Shown here piece by piece: positions 1 to 9,620 of a stretch of DNA of 64,000 nucleotides. The stretch spans positions 1 through 64,000 of the forward strand of contig JACOTM010000030.1 of NCBI GenBank assembly GCA_016178305.1, in the 5' to 3' direction. The notes beneath the pieces are model-generated. The model was not told the DNA's origin and did not search any database. It saw only the letters and a program-made list of their open reading frames with translations. A program made the translations under genes and the position numbers. How positions within the stretch are numbered: the stretch's first letter is position 1; every line of letters starts with the position of its first letter. Source of the DNA: Flavobacteriia bacterium. Lineage in GTDB: Bacteria; Bacteroidota; Bacteroidia; Flavobacteriales_D; Crocinitomicaceae.

Positions 1-304
1 AAGTAATAGACAATGAAGGTACTGAATTTAGAATTACATTTACTGAAAATTAAAAAATTTGGAGCCAATTTTCGGGTTTGATAATGTCCTCTTAAATGGA
101 ATTTTATTACGAATCTACTTCAGAAATAGTCAGCCAATAAACGATCCATTAATCGCTTTTTACAAACCTAAAAAAGCATCTATATAACGGTTTCAAAGAT
201 TATTTTATTTTTTATTTATTTTTTTTGTAACATTTTTTAATATTAATTGTCTTAACTGAAAATGAATATTACTAAAACACAAATTATTAATAAATATATA
301 AGTT

Positions 305-1141
305 ATGAATAAAATTTTTCTTACATCAATCATTTTCTTTTATTGGGCATTTCAATTTGCATTTTCTCAAGAAAAAGAGCCCGATACAACGCGAATGAAT
401 ATTGGAAAAACAGAAATTATTTTTATTAATCATGAAGGTGATAAATCTGATAAAAAAGAATCAATAGATACAATTGATGCGAGTCCAACACCAGAAGAAA
501 TACGTAAAAATGAGGCACATTGGGCAGGGATTGATTTTGGATTTAATATGTTAATTGTAAATTATAATCAAAATCAAGGTCAAGATTATTGGAGAAATGA
601 TCCAGCATCTTCCTTTAATTTTAACTTTAATTTCGCAGAGCATAAATTTAAAATATTCAAAGAATATGTAGGATTTACAACAGGCTTAGGTTTAGAATTT
701 TCACAAGTGAGTTTTAGAAATAACTATATCCTTCAAAGCAATGAAAATCAAGTCTATGCTTCAAAAGATGTTTTAAATACATATAGTAAAAATAAGTTAA
801 AAATAGTTTATCTAGAAGTCCCATTAATGCTGGAATTTAATACGAATGCTAATCCTGATAAAAGTTTTTATTTTGCGTTTGGAGTAGTTGGTGGCGTAAG
901 GATTGGTTCCAAACTAAAACTTGTAGGCGAAAACAATATAGATGGGAAAGAATTTGAACAAAATATCAAAAAAACATATAATCTAAGTTCGTTTAAAACT
1001 GAGGGTATCGTTCGTTTAGGATATGATAATTGGGGCGCTTATGGTACTTTTAATTTTATGCCATTATTCGTTTCACCTAAACCTGGTTATTCTCAAGATT
1101 TTATAAATAATTTATCATTTGGATTAAGTTATAACTTTTAG
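305..1141 (+). CDS. Outer membrane beta-barrel protein (PorT-like), signal peptide
   Basis: ORF track; N-terminal signal peptide ending FSQ; alternating beta-barrel pattern, C-terminal LSYNF. Confidence 0.7.
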   Translation: MNKIFLTSIIFFYWAFQFAFSQEKEPDTTRMNIGKTEIIFINHEGDKSDKKESIDTIDASPTPEEIRKNEAHWAGIDFGFNMLIVNYNQNQGQDYWRNDPASSFNFNFNFAEHKFKIFKEYVGFTTGLGLEFSQVSFRNNYILQSNENQVYASKDVLNTYSKNKLKIVYLEVPLMLEFNTNANPDKSFYFAFGVVGGVRIGSKLKLVGENNIDGKEFEQNIKKTYNLSSFKTEGIVRLGYDNWGAYGTFNFMPLFVSPKPGYSQDFINNLSFGLSYNF

Positions 1142-1158
1142 TCCTAATTTTTCAAATT

Positions 1159-1191
1159 AAAAGCTGAAGATATTTGATTTTCAGCTTTTTT
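1159..1191 (+). terminator. Rho-independent terminator-like hairpin
   Basis: AAAAGCTGAA...TTCAGCTTTTTT just after the stop of the 305-1141 CDS. Confidence 0.75.
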
Positions 1192-1207
1192 ATATCTGAA
1201 TTTAGTC

Positions 1208-1226
1208 GTTTCTAACCGTTAGAAAC
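1208..1226. repeat. Palindromic intergenic repeat GTTTCTAAC-C-GTTAGAAAC
   Basis: Perfect 9-1-9 palindrome; related copy at 40212-40230 with shared flank TAGTC. Confidence 0.6.
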
Positions 1227-1298
1227 CTTTATTCCCCTGAAAATACTAAGCTCTAGAAAATTACATTACACATATACAAGCTATAACCTCCGTAAAAA

Positions 1299-2426
1299 TT
1301 ATTTGTATTTTTCATCAACTATTTTTTTCAATCCATTTGGATCAAATTTATTAGCTTCAGTTCCATCGTATAATTTCAATACATTTCCATTCCATAAATA
1401 CAACACGCCAGGTGTGTTATAATCATTTCCAAGTTTATTCCAAAATTCAATAACACCGATAACTTGGTAAGGGAAATTGATTTGTGTTTCTTTAAAAAAT
1501 TCAGGGATTAGTTCTGGTTCTTCATCCATAAAAAGAATAGAAACATTGGGGAAATTTTTATCTTTTGAAAGTTTTTTAAGCTCTTTTGCTGCTTCACGAC
1601 AATGATCACAACCTGGAACAAACATGCATAATATCTGCTTTCCTTCATCTATATTGACCGGTTTATTTCCTCCTGTTGTAAATGTGTAATTAGCAAAAGC
1701 TGACTTTGTTTTTTTAGGTTGTTTTTCAATTTCTTTTTTTATTTCCTCAATTTTATTGATTGATTTACTGTCAATAGTTGATTTAGAAACAGGGGAAAGG
1801 CTATCTTTTTTATTTGAATTCGTAGGCTCTTCTGATTCCTCTATAATTTTAGGCATTTCAATATTATCATGTTTGATAGGCTGTTCAGTATTTTCATTTT
1901 GCGGTGTTTTTTCAAAAAACATGAACATAAATAAAGCTGAACCTAAATACATTACAAGTAAATTTGCAAACCGATTTTCACCTTTTTCTTTTTCAGAAAC
2001 ATGCTTATACAAATAAAGTAATAAACCTATTGTTACAATATTTTTAAGAAAAGCTTCTAATGGTGTCATAGGAAGCCATTGACCAAAACAACCACAATTT
2101 CCATTCATAGCACCATGTTTGAACATTTCAATAGATAAATGCACACAAAAAATGGCTAACAATAATATAGTAGTTGGAATAACAATTCGTTTGATATAAT
2201 GATTTTGTAATATTGCAATTCCTAAAGCTAATTCGGAAGCTATAATTAACCGAGTTAAATAATAAGCTGTATCCCAAGAAGCTAAATTTAAATCAACGAT
2301 TTGTTTTTCAAAAGCCCAAATTGGATCCATTTTAGCTAATCCAGAAACAATAAATAATAAAAAAACCAGTATTCTAATTGAAAATGGCATGTATTGCTTA
2401 ATTTTTCCCATATAATTTAAAGTCAA
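1299..2426 (-). CDS. DoxX/MauE-like membrane protein with C-terminal thioredoxin-like domain
   Basis: Four-TM N-terminus (LLFIVSGLAKMDPIWAFEKQ...NGNCGCFGQWLP), C-terminal redoxin segment with CDHC. Confidence 0.7.
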   Translation of the reverse strand: MTLNYMGKIKQYMPFSIRILVFLLFIVSGLAKMDPIWAFEKQIVDLNLASWDTAYYLTRLIIASELALGIAILQNHYIKRIVIPTTILLLAIFCVHLSIEMFKHGAMNGNCGCFGQWLPMTPLEAFLKNIVTIGLLLYLYKHVSEKEKGENRFANLLVMYLGSALFMFMFFEKTPQNENTEQPIKHDNIEMPKIIEESEEPTNSNKKDSLSPVSKSTIDSKSINKIEEIKKEIEKQPKKTKSAFANYTFTTGGNKPVNIDEGKQILCMFVPGCDHCREAAKELKKLSKDKNFPNVSILFMDEEPELIPEFFKETQINFPYQVIGVIEFWNKLGNDYNTPGVLYLWNGNVLKLYDGTEANKFDPNGLKKIVDEKYK

Positions 2427-2505
2427 GTAATTTTTTTATTAAAAATAGTTTTTTTATTTCAATCGTTAAAATTTGAAACAACTCCTAACAAAAAATTAAC
2501 GATTA

Positions 2506-3594
2506 TCACTCTTTTTTCTTTTTATAATTTGGCTTAAATTTCTTTTTAGGTTTACTAGATTGCGAAACCTTCCATTCTGGTTGTAATCCCATTTCTTCAG
2601 GCAATATTAATCGAGGGATTTCAGCTTCTATTAATTTTTCAATTTTATGCATACGTCGCATATCTTTTTCATTGATTAACGTATAAGCCTCCCCTTTTGT
2701 ATTTGCTCTTGCTGTTCTTCCGATACGGTGTACATTATCTACTTCCTCTCGTTCATTTTGTTCTAAATTAGAAGAAATACCTTTTGCAGGAAATCCTTGT
2801 TTTTTTAATTGAAAGACTATTTCGTTTACATTACTTTTAGAAGAAGTGAAAATTATGATACTATTATATTCTGGTTTTTGCTCTAAAATATGTTTAATCG
2901 CACCGATTTTTTGATTGTCAAAAGTTAAATACACATTTTGAGAAACTCCTTCTGCTGGTTTTGAAATTGACAATGTGATTTCTTCTGGATTTTTTAATAA
3001 TTTAGACGCTAAAGTCCTGATTTTAGGAGGCATTGTTGCACTAAAAAGTAATGTTTGTCTTACTTTTGGCAAAAAAGACACGATTTTTTCTAAATCATCT
3101 GCAAATCCCATGTCTAACATTTTATCAGCCTCATCTAAAATTAAATGTTTGACATGTTTGAAATTCACATATCCCATTTGTAAATGAGAAATTAATTTAC
3201 CTGGAGTTGCGACAATAATATCCGTTCCATTTTTCAAAGCATCTTTTTGAACATCCCAATCTTTTCCATCTCCTCCGCCATAAATAGCTTGTGAACCTAC
3301 AGAAATAAAATAAGATAACCCTTGAATTTCTTGTTCGATTTGAATAGCTAATTCTCTTGTTGGAACGATAATTAATGTATCAATCGTTGTGTCTGTTTTA
3401 CCAACTAATTTATGTAAAATTGGAAGTATGAAAGCTGCTGTTTTTCCCGTCCCTGTTTGAGCGCAAGCTATTAAATCTTTGTTTTCAATTATTTTAGGGA
3501 TTGCAAATTCCTGAATAGGTGTTGGATTTTCAAATCCCATTTGAGAAATAGCCTCTAAAACATCTTCGTGCAGTTGTAACTCTGTAAATTTCAT
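2506..3594 (-). CDS. DEAD-box RNA helicase, internally deleted (motif V region missing)
   Basis: Motifs AQTGTGKT, PTRELA, DEAD, SAT, HRIGRTARA present; EREEV runs directly into DNVHRIGR. Confidence 0.85.
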   Translation of the reverse strand: MKFTELQLHEDVLEAISQMGFENPTPIQEFAIPKIIENKDLIACAQTGTGKTAAFILPILHKLVGKTDTTIDTLIIVPTRELAIQIEQEIQGLSYFISVGSQAIYGGGDGKDWDVQKDALKNGTDIIVATPGKLISHLQMGYVNFKHVKHLILDEADKMLDMGFADDLEKIVSFLPKVRQTLLFSATMPPKIRTLASKLLKNPEEITLSISKPAEGVSQNVYLTFDNQKIGAIKHILEQKPEYNSIIIFTSSKSNVNEIVFQLKKQGFPAKGISSNLEQNEREEVDNVHRIGRTARANTKGEAYTLINEKDMRRMHKIEKLIEAEIPRLILPEEMGLQPEWKVSQSSKPKKKFKPNYKKKKE

Positions 3595-3636
3595 GTCCCT
3601 AAGTTAGGTATAAAATAGCAAAATCCTACATCTTAG

Positions 3637-4602
3637 TTACTTTCTAGAAATTTCTAATTTTCCAAATTTAAAGTAAAAGCGTTTGTGTTTAAAAGTATTT
3701 TTTTTCGAAATTTTAAAATCAACTTCTTTTTTTGTGAGATGACTTAATTGCCTTGTTATCGGTATAATAGGATTTTCCATATCTTGAAAACCATACGCTA
3801 TTTCAGTTGATTTTGTTTGTTGCTTCAAATGAGGTGTTTCAAATTCAATTTCATTTAATTCAGGAGCACTAAATTGTACTTTTTTTAATTCTAAGCAATA
3901 TATTTCATTCTCTTGTTCTATAGCTATAGTATGTGGATGTTCTAACGTTATAAATTTGGTATCAATTTTTTCTTTTTTGATTATTTCATCGACTTTTTTT
4001 GAAAGAATTGTTTTTACATTTTTATTTCTATTCAAATTGTCAATGATCGTTGGTTTAGGAAGATGGGGATGTAAATTATTTTTAGCAATTGAAATAGACG
4101 AATTATTATGATTTAATAACATAAAAAATCCGACAAGTGCCGCAGCTATTCCAGCGATTGAATACCATAATGGGACCGTTTTCCGTTCCTTTTTAAGTAT
4201 ATTCTTATCGGGATATATAACTTTTAAATCTGCTTTTAAATGTGTTTTTGAATAACGATTTTGAATAGTTTTTAACTCGGAATTATTTGAAATATAATCG
4301 GATAATCTTTTTTGTGTGACCTGCGGAAGTAGTTGTTCTTCATTTGCAAGAATTAAATACTCTATTGTTGAATCATTTATTTCAACCGTTTGAAAATTGA
4401 AATCTTTTAATAACGATTTTTCAAAAAATGTTAATTTTTTATTTGAATCAATTTCAAAAGGTGCTAATTCATCCAAATCAATTTTTAATTCTGGGTTTTT
4501 ATTTAAGAAGTCAAATAATAATTGTGTAGCTACTTCACTTAAATTTCCATCCAGAAAATCTAAGTAAAACACTTCATAGTTATCAATCGTTATCTGTTCC
4601 AT
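3637..4602 (-). CDS. Putative anti-sigma factor-like single-TM protein
   Basis: Immediately downstream of an ECF sigma gene; one TM segment (PLWYSIAGIAAALVGFFMLL) between cytoplasmic and periplasmic parts. Confidence 0.55.
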   Translation of the reverse strand: MEQITIDNYEVFYLDFLDGNLSEVATQLLFDFLNKNPELKIDLDELAPFEIDSNKKLTFFEKSLLKDFNFQTVEINDSTIEYLILANEEQLLPQVTQKRLSDYISNNSELKTIQNRYSKTHLKADLKVIYPDKNILKKERKTVPLWYSIAGIAAALVGFFMLLNHNNSSISIAKNNLHPHLPKPTIIDNLNRNKNVKTILSKKVDEIIKKEKIDTKFITLEHPHTIAIEQENEIYCLELKKVQFSAPELNEIEFETPHLKQQTKSTEIAYGFQDMENPIIPITRQLSHLTKKEVDFKISKKNTFKHKRFYFKFGKLEISRK

Positions 4603-4609
4603 TTTTAAA

Positions 4610-5095
4610 TTATAAAACCAATTCTAAATCTCTCAAATACTCTTGCAAAGCTTTACGTGCTCTAAAGATATAAACTTTTACTTGAGATTCGTTTAAATTA
4701 GTTATCGTTGCTATTTCTGAATAATTATATCCCTCGTAGTCTCGTAACAATACAACTGTTTTTTGAATTTGAGGGATTGTTTTTAAAGCTTCATCTAATA
4801 TTTCTTGTAGATCAAAATTTACTTGTGTTGTACTTTGAAAATCTGTATTAATTTTTTCAATATCTCCATTTCTTTGCTCTTTTCGAATCCAATCAATAAT
4901 AACATGATATGCCGTTGTAAATAAATAGGATTTTACTTTTTCAAAATTAATTTCTTCATGTTTTACCCAAACTTTAGTAAATGTTTCCTGCACAACATCT
5001 TTCGCTGACATCTCATTTTTAAGATGTTTCAGCGCAAAACGGAAAATGTTATCCGAGTAATCATCAACTGATAAATTATACTCTTTTGCAGTCAT
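4610..5095 (-). CDS. RNA polymerase sigma factor, sigma-70 family (ECF)
   Basis: Sigma2 (DVVQETFTKVW...YLFTTAYHVIIDWIRKEQR) and sigma4 (YNYSEIATITNLNESQVKVYIFRARKALQEYL). Confidence 0.9.
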   Translation of the reverse strand: MTAKEYNLSVDDYSDNIFRFALKHLKNEMSAKDVVQETFTKVWVKHEEINFEKVKSYLFTTAYHVIIDWIRKEQRNGDIEKINTDFQSTTQVNFDLQEILDEALKTIPQIQKTVVLLRDYEGYNYSEIATITNLNESQVKVYIFRARKALQEYLRDLELVL

Positions 5096-5151
5096 ATTCT
5101 CATAAGTTAACCATTAGACCAATAAAACATCAAAAAGTTACAACAAAATAA

Positions 5152-5186
5152 AAAAAAGGTGTTCTCAAGTTGAAAACACCTTTTTT
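5152..5186 (-). terminator. Rho-independent terminator-like hairpin
   Basis: AAAAAAGGTGTTCTCAAGTTGAAAACACCTTTTTT just 3' of the minus-strand CDS 5204-7414. Confidence 0.75.
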
Positions 5187-5203
5187 CATTTATAAAATTT
5201 TCT

Positions 5204-7414
5204 CTATTTTACAACAAACTGAGTCATTTGAGTAGAATTTCCTGTTTTTATATTTAACATGTAAATTCCAGCATTCAAAGATTCTGTATTTAGCAGAACC
5301 ATATTTGATCCTGTTTTTGCTTTAATTAAATTTGTTTGTGTCATTTTTCCTGTTACATCGTAAATTGTAAATACAACATCTTGGTCCATTGTTACTGAGA
5401 AATCAACATTTAATTCTTTATCTGTAGGATTTGGATAAATTGAAAAATCAATAGTTGCTTTATTTTCAGAAATACCATTTGTAACGATAGTATTTGAAGG
5501 AGCTCCTTGATACATATTAATGTCATCTAAATAGATGTTATTTCCTCCATTTCCATCAAATTTGAATTTATATCGGAAATTATCCACAAAATATGTACTT
5601 GTGATATTCGTAACATGAACCGTTGTCCAATCTGAAGATGTTGGTGTCCAAGAACTTGAATATGTTAAATTAGATAATGTATTACCGCTTATAGATTTTC
5701 TAATTGTCCAAGTGTCTCCACAATTATTTGTTGCAAAAATTTTCAAGTATTCCGTATTAGTTGAATTTACTTTTCGATAAGCATATTTAAATGTTAACGT
5801 AATTACATCTGTTGAAGCAAAAGAAGAAAGGTCAACAGGAGCTGATAATAATTCATCTGTATTTGACCCAGTTTGCCCAAAATTAATTAACCTTACAGAT
5901 TTAGTTCCTGAAGAGCCTGCATTTGTAGCTAATTCAAAAGTATTATTTGTGCCACCATTAAATACAGCCCATTCATTGATATTACTTAAAGTTGAATAAC
6001 TTTCAAAGCTATCGTAAAATGGTAAAGTCGCTGCGTTTGGCAATACTTGTATATAGGCAGTTTTAGTTTCCGTTTGGTTGGATGACCCATCTGTAGCAGT
6101 TAAAGTTACCGTATAAAAACCTGGAGTAGCGTATGTAACAGCAGGATTTTGCAATGTTGAAGTTGCAGGACTTGCGCCATTAAATGTCCAATTCCAACCA
6201 GAAACATTATTATACGTTTCATCTTGAAAAAAGACAGAGTCGCCAGCACATATTATGGTTTTTGTTGCTGAAAATTCTGCTTTACAAAGGGTCGGAGCTC
6301 CATTCGTTCCTGTACTGTTTAAATTTGTTGTAGTCCATAAATTATTTCTACCCGCAACACTTGATTGTAAAGCAGTTCTCATTCTACTTTTTTGTCCCGG
6401 AGTAAACATTTTGGAACAATATGAATAATCCATATAATTTTCAACATTATCCACTACATCTGTTGTCCAAGAACTTGTAATACCTGGAGAAGGATTTAAA
6501 TCATCACATGAATTACTAAAAATAGCACATGAAGTTACCCCAATACAAATAGGAGTATCATCTACTGAGTCATCATCTCCACAACTTGAGGTATTTCCTG
6601 GATTATTATTTGGTCCCCAAGTATGACTTAAATTTAACCAGTGACCAATTTCATGTGTTAAAGCTCTACTGTGAGAAACATCTGATGTTCCAATTGAACC
6701 AACATAATTATGAAGAATCCAAATACCTCCATTACTCATATTATTTCCTCCCCAATTACTAGGGTTCATCGTATAGCCAGCAGCTCCACCAATTTCACCA
6801 CAAATAAATACATTTAAATATTTGTTACTTGCCCAATTTCCTTGATAAACATCATTTCCGGCCTGAATTGCATCTGCTTGTGCTCCACCATCTGCCCCAT
6901 CATAACTCAATGCATTTTGAGTTCTTGTAACACCATTAAAACATTGACCATTAGGCGCTTTTGTTGCTAACACAAATTCAATTTCAATATCTGCAGGCAT
7001 TCCTTGAAAAGGAGATTGTACATTATTCGCATCTGCATTTTGCAATCTATAATCTCTATTTAAAATAGATAATTGATCTAAAATTTGATCTCTTGAAATA
7101 TTTTCAATTCCACCTATATGCAGCACATGAAAAACAACAGGGATTTTATAAATAGTCCCTTTTTCTACTCCTGTCCCTTTTTTTTCGTTTGATTCTTGTT
7201 CTAGTTGAGCTTGTCCTTCATTATACATTTTTAATGCTTCTGGGTTTTGAAGCAATGCTTTCATTTTTTTATGAGTTGTACAATATTCAACACTTTCACC
7301 TTCTCTGCAATTGGCAGGATCAACTTTGGTTTGTGATAATATTGAATTAGATAGAAAGAAAAGAGAGATAATACCCAAAGTATTAATTAATTTCATAGAT
7401 GCAGTATTTAACAA
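5204..7414 (-). CDS. M43-family zinc metalloprotease with PKD domain and T9SS type A sorting domain
   Basis: HEIGHWLNLSHTWG zinc motif, Met-turn region VENYMDYSYCSKMFTPGQ, PKD segment, C-terminal SIYPNPTDKELNV...FVVK. Confidence 0.88.
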   Translation of the reverse strand: MLNTASMKLINTLGIISLFFLSNSILSQTKVDPANCREGESVEYCTTHKKMKALLQNPEALKMYNEGQAQLEQESNEKKGTGVEKGTIYKIPVVFHVLHIGGIENISRDQILDQLSILNRDYRLQNADANNVQSPFQGMPADIEIEFVLATKAPNGQCFNGVTRTQNALSYDGADGGAQADAIQAGNDVYQGNWASNKYLNVFICGEIGGAAGYTMNPSNWGGNNMSNGGIWILHNYVGSIGTSDVSHSRALTHEIGHWLNLSHTWGPNNNPGNTSSCGDDDSVDDTPICIGVTSCAIFSNSCDDLNPSPGITSSWTTDVVDNVENYMDYSYCSKMFTPGQKSRMRTALQSSVAGRNNLWTTTNLNSTGTNGAPTLCKAEFSATKTIICAGDSVFFQDETYNNVSGWNWTFNGASPATSTLQNPAVTYATPGFYTVTLTATDGSSNQTETKTAYIQVLPNAATLPFYDSFESYSTLSNINEWAVFNGGTNNTFELATNAGSSGTKSVRLINFGQTGSNTDELLSAPVDLSSFASTDVITLTFKYAYRKVNSTNTEYLKIFATNNCGDTWTIRKSISGNTLSNLTYSSSWTPTSSDWTTVHVTNITSTYFVDNFRYKFKFDGNGGNNIYLDDINMYQGAPSNTIVTNGISENKATIDFSIYPNPTDKELNVDFSVTMDQDVVFTIYDVTGKMTQTNLIKAKTGSNMVLLNTESLNAGIYMLNIKTGNSTQMTQFVVK

Positions 7415-7517
7415 TTTAACTGCAAGGTATGAAAATTCAATATAACATGATTGAAAAATTATGTAAACGGTAGTATTTGTTGATTAAATGTATTTTTCTA
7501 CTAAAGTTATAGATTAT

Positions 7518-8114
7518 TTACAAATTTTCTTCGTCAATTGGATTATTTTTTAATTCCGTATCGATTTGTTCTAATTCTGTATAAAAAGGCTCTCCAAAAG
7601 CTCTGATAATAGGTTCTTTTAAAAATTTATACACTTGAACATCTAATTTTGAACCACAAGCACAAGCTGGTTCACAAATTTTCCAACGATCGTAATTTAT
7701 TGCTTGAAAATCATTGTATTTTCTAACCCGGATAGGATACAAATGGCAAGATATTGGTTTTTTAAATTCTGTTTTCCCATCTTTATGAGCTTCTTCAATA
7801 GAACATTTAGTAATTCCTTTATCATCAAAATAAACAAATGCACATTCTGCTCCATTAACTAATGTTGTAACAGGTTCATTATCGTCATCCATATAAAAAA
7901 CACCTTGAACATCAACCGCTTCAATTCCTTCTTGACGCATATAGGGCTTAATTTTATCTAAATCATCTTCTAGTATAGAAACTTCTTCGAATGTTAATGG
8001 CGCACCTGCATCTCCATCAATACAACATTGACCTTTACAAGCATTTAAATCACAAACAAATTTCTCTTCAAAAATTTGAGTAGAAACAATTTTATCTCCT
8101 ATTTCGATTAACAT
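7518..8114 (-). CDS. DUF3109 family cysteine-rich protein
   Basis: FVCDLNACKGQCCIDGDAGAPL...CHLYPIRV pattern of the DUF3109 family. Confidence 0.8.
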   Translation of the reverse strand: MLIEIGDKIVSTQIFEEKFVCDLNACKGQCCIDGDAGAPLTFEEVSILEDDLDKIKPYMRQEGIEAVDVQGVFYMDDDNEPVTTLVNGAECAFVYFDDKGITKCSIEEAHKDGKTEFKKPISCHLYPIRVRKYNDFQAINYDRWKICEPACACGSKLDVQVYKFLKEPIIRAFGEPFYTELEQIDTELKNNPIDEENL

Positions 8115-8179
8115 TTACCTAATATTTTACGCAAAGGTCTAAAAAAAAGAGGGAATAAGCAATTATCCCACAGGAGGAT

Positions 8180-8650
8180 TTAATTAATTGAGAAACTTTT
8201 GGACAATATAAAATTTGACGTTCTGTACTTTTGTAAGATGGTTGAAGAAATGAATTTCGCCCCTTTGATTGCATGTAAACAATTTTCAGATTGACAAAAA
8301 CAATCAAAAGGTTGAATCATTTCCCATTCTGTTGAAGGATAAAAAAATGTAATTTCTTCCGCTATTGCAATTGGTTTTAGGCATATTAATTGACTTGTTT
8401 CAATGTTAAAAAAAACATTCGGATTACAACTGTGATTAATGTATTGTAAAAATGAAGGGTTTAATAAAATGTGCTGATTCTTTGCTGTTTGAATAGTCAA
8501 ATAAGTTGGTTCACTCAATGTTTTTTGAGAATTAAATAAACAAAGGACATCGTTTTCCAAAAACACTTTTCTACTTCTTAATAGACATTGATTTGTATTC
8601 TCATTTTTAAAAACGCTTGCAAATTCATGCACTTTTAATTCAATCTCCAT
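8180..8650 (-). CDS. SET domain protein (putative lysine methyltransferase) with post-SET-like CxCx4C
   Basis: YINHSCNPNVFF ... AEEITFFYP ... FDCFCQSENCLHAIKG. Confidence 0.75.
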   Translation of the reverse strand: MEIELKVHEFASVFKNENTNQCLLRSRKVFLENDVLCLFNSQKTLSEPTYLTIQTAKNQHILLNPSFLQYINHSCNPNVFFNIETSQLICLKPIAIAEEITFFYPSTEWEMIQPFDCFCQSENCLHAIKGAKFISSTILQKYRTSNFILSKSFSIN

Positions 8651-8651
8651 C

Positions 8652-9620
8652 TTATTTTTTTTCTTGTAAATTTCTTAATTTATCGAATCTTTCCAATTTT
8701 ACTTCTTTATCCATTTCAGTATCGTAAAGTATAAAATGAACAAATTCTTCTGCTAATTTTGGAGCGATTAAATACCCTTTCGTTCCCAAACCATTGAATA
8801 TTGAGAACTTTTTGAAGATATGATGTCTTCCTACTATAGGTCTTCTATCTGGTGATGTTGGCCGAATACCTGCTTTATGTTCTGTTATTTCAAACGGAAA
8901 AGAAGTTAATAACCCTGCTTTTTCTATTAAATCATTTTTCCCTTCTTCAGTTAAAACAGTATTGTTTGTATGCCACACATAAGTTGCTCCAAGTTTAAAA
9001 GTCTTATTTCCAACAGGCAGTAAAAAACACTTTCGGTTAAGCGACTCATTTTCAGTTATTTTTTCAGATGATATTGTTAACACCTCTCCTTTTGTATGTT
9101 CAACTGGTAAATAACCAAACCAAGGATTTAAATCATTATTTGATCCTTCACAAAAAACAATTTCATCGTATTTTTTTCCTTTATATGTTGATTCTTCAGG
9201 GTTGAAATCTGAATAATCTGCATTTTCATAAATTATTGTTCCATGCTCTGAGATCCATTGTTTACTGGCTTTTAAAAATGGAATTGGATTTACAAAAGAA
9301 GAACCTTTGATTCTACCTGATCCAAATTCATTTTTTGCTAACTTGTAATGATCATCCTCTATTGTAAGAGGCTCCAGATAAGAATTAAATTTTTCTAAAT
9401 TCTGTTTTTCTAGCCACATTGTTTTTTCATGAGCGGATGAAAACATTCTTCGAATCGTAATTGGATGATAAATTGGAATAGCAGTATTCAGGGTAATTTG
9501 ATTAGAAAAATTTTCAGCAAAAGGTAAAAATTCATCTAATCTCCAGTGATTTTGAATAAATTGCATAGCAACACTTATTCCTGCTAATCCTGCACCTACG
9601 ATTAATATTTCTTTTTTCAT
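8652..9620 (-). CDS. FAD-dependent oxidoreductase (DAO family)
   Basis: ILIVGAGLAGISVAMQF Rossmann motif; C-terminal GIRPTSPDRRPIVGRH...NGLGTKGYLIAP. Confidence 0.85.
   Translation of the reverse strand: MKKEILIVGAGLAGISVAMQFIQNHWRLDEFLPFAENFSNQITLNTAIPIYHPITIRRMFSSAHEKTMWLEKQNLEKFNSYLEPLTIEDDHYKLAKNEFGSGRIKGSSFVNPIPFLKASKQWISEHGTIIYENADYSDFNPEESTYKGKKYDEIVFCEGSNNDLNPWFGYLPVEHTKGEVLTISSEKITENESLNRKCFLLPVGNKTFKLGATYVWHTNNTVLTEEGKNDLIEKAGLLTSFPFEITEHKAGIRPTSPDRRPIVGRHHIFKKFSIFNGLGTKGYLIAPKLAEEFVHFILYDTEMDKEVKLERFDKLRNLQEKK

Noticed and set aside
1756-2016. Plus-strand ORF inside the DoxX-like gene
   Set aside because: Antisense shadow of a well-supported CDS; no recognisable domain.
2975-3187. 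Plus-strand ORF within the helicase
   Set aside because: Antisense to conserved helicase motifs; likely spurious.
8119-8307. 62-aa minus ORF overlapping the SET gene in another frame
   Set aside because: Overlaps the coding frame with SET motifs; no independent support.
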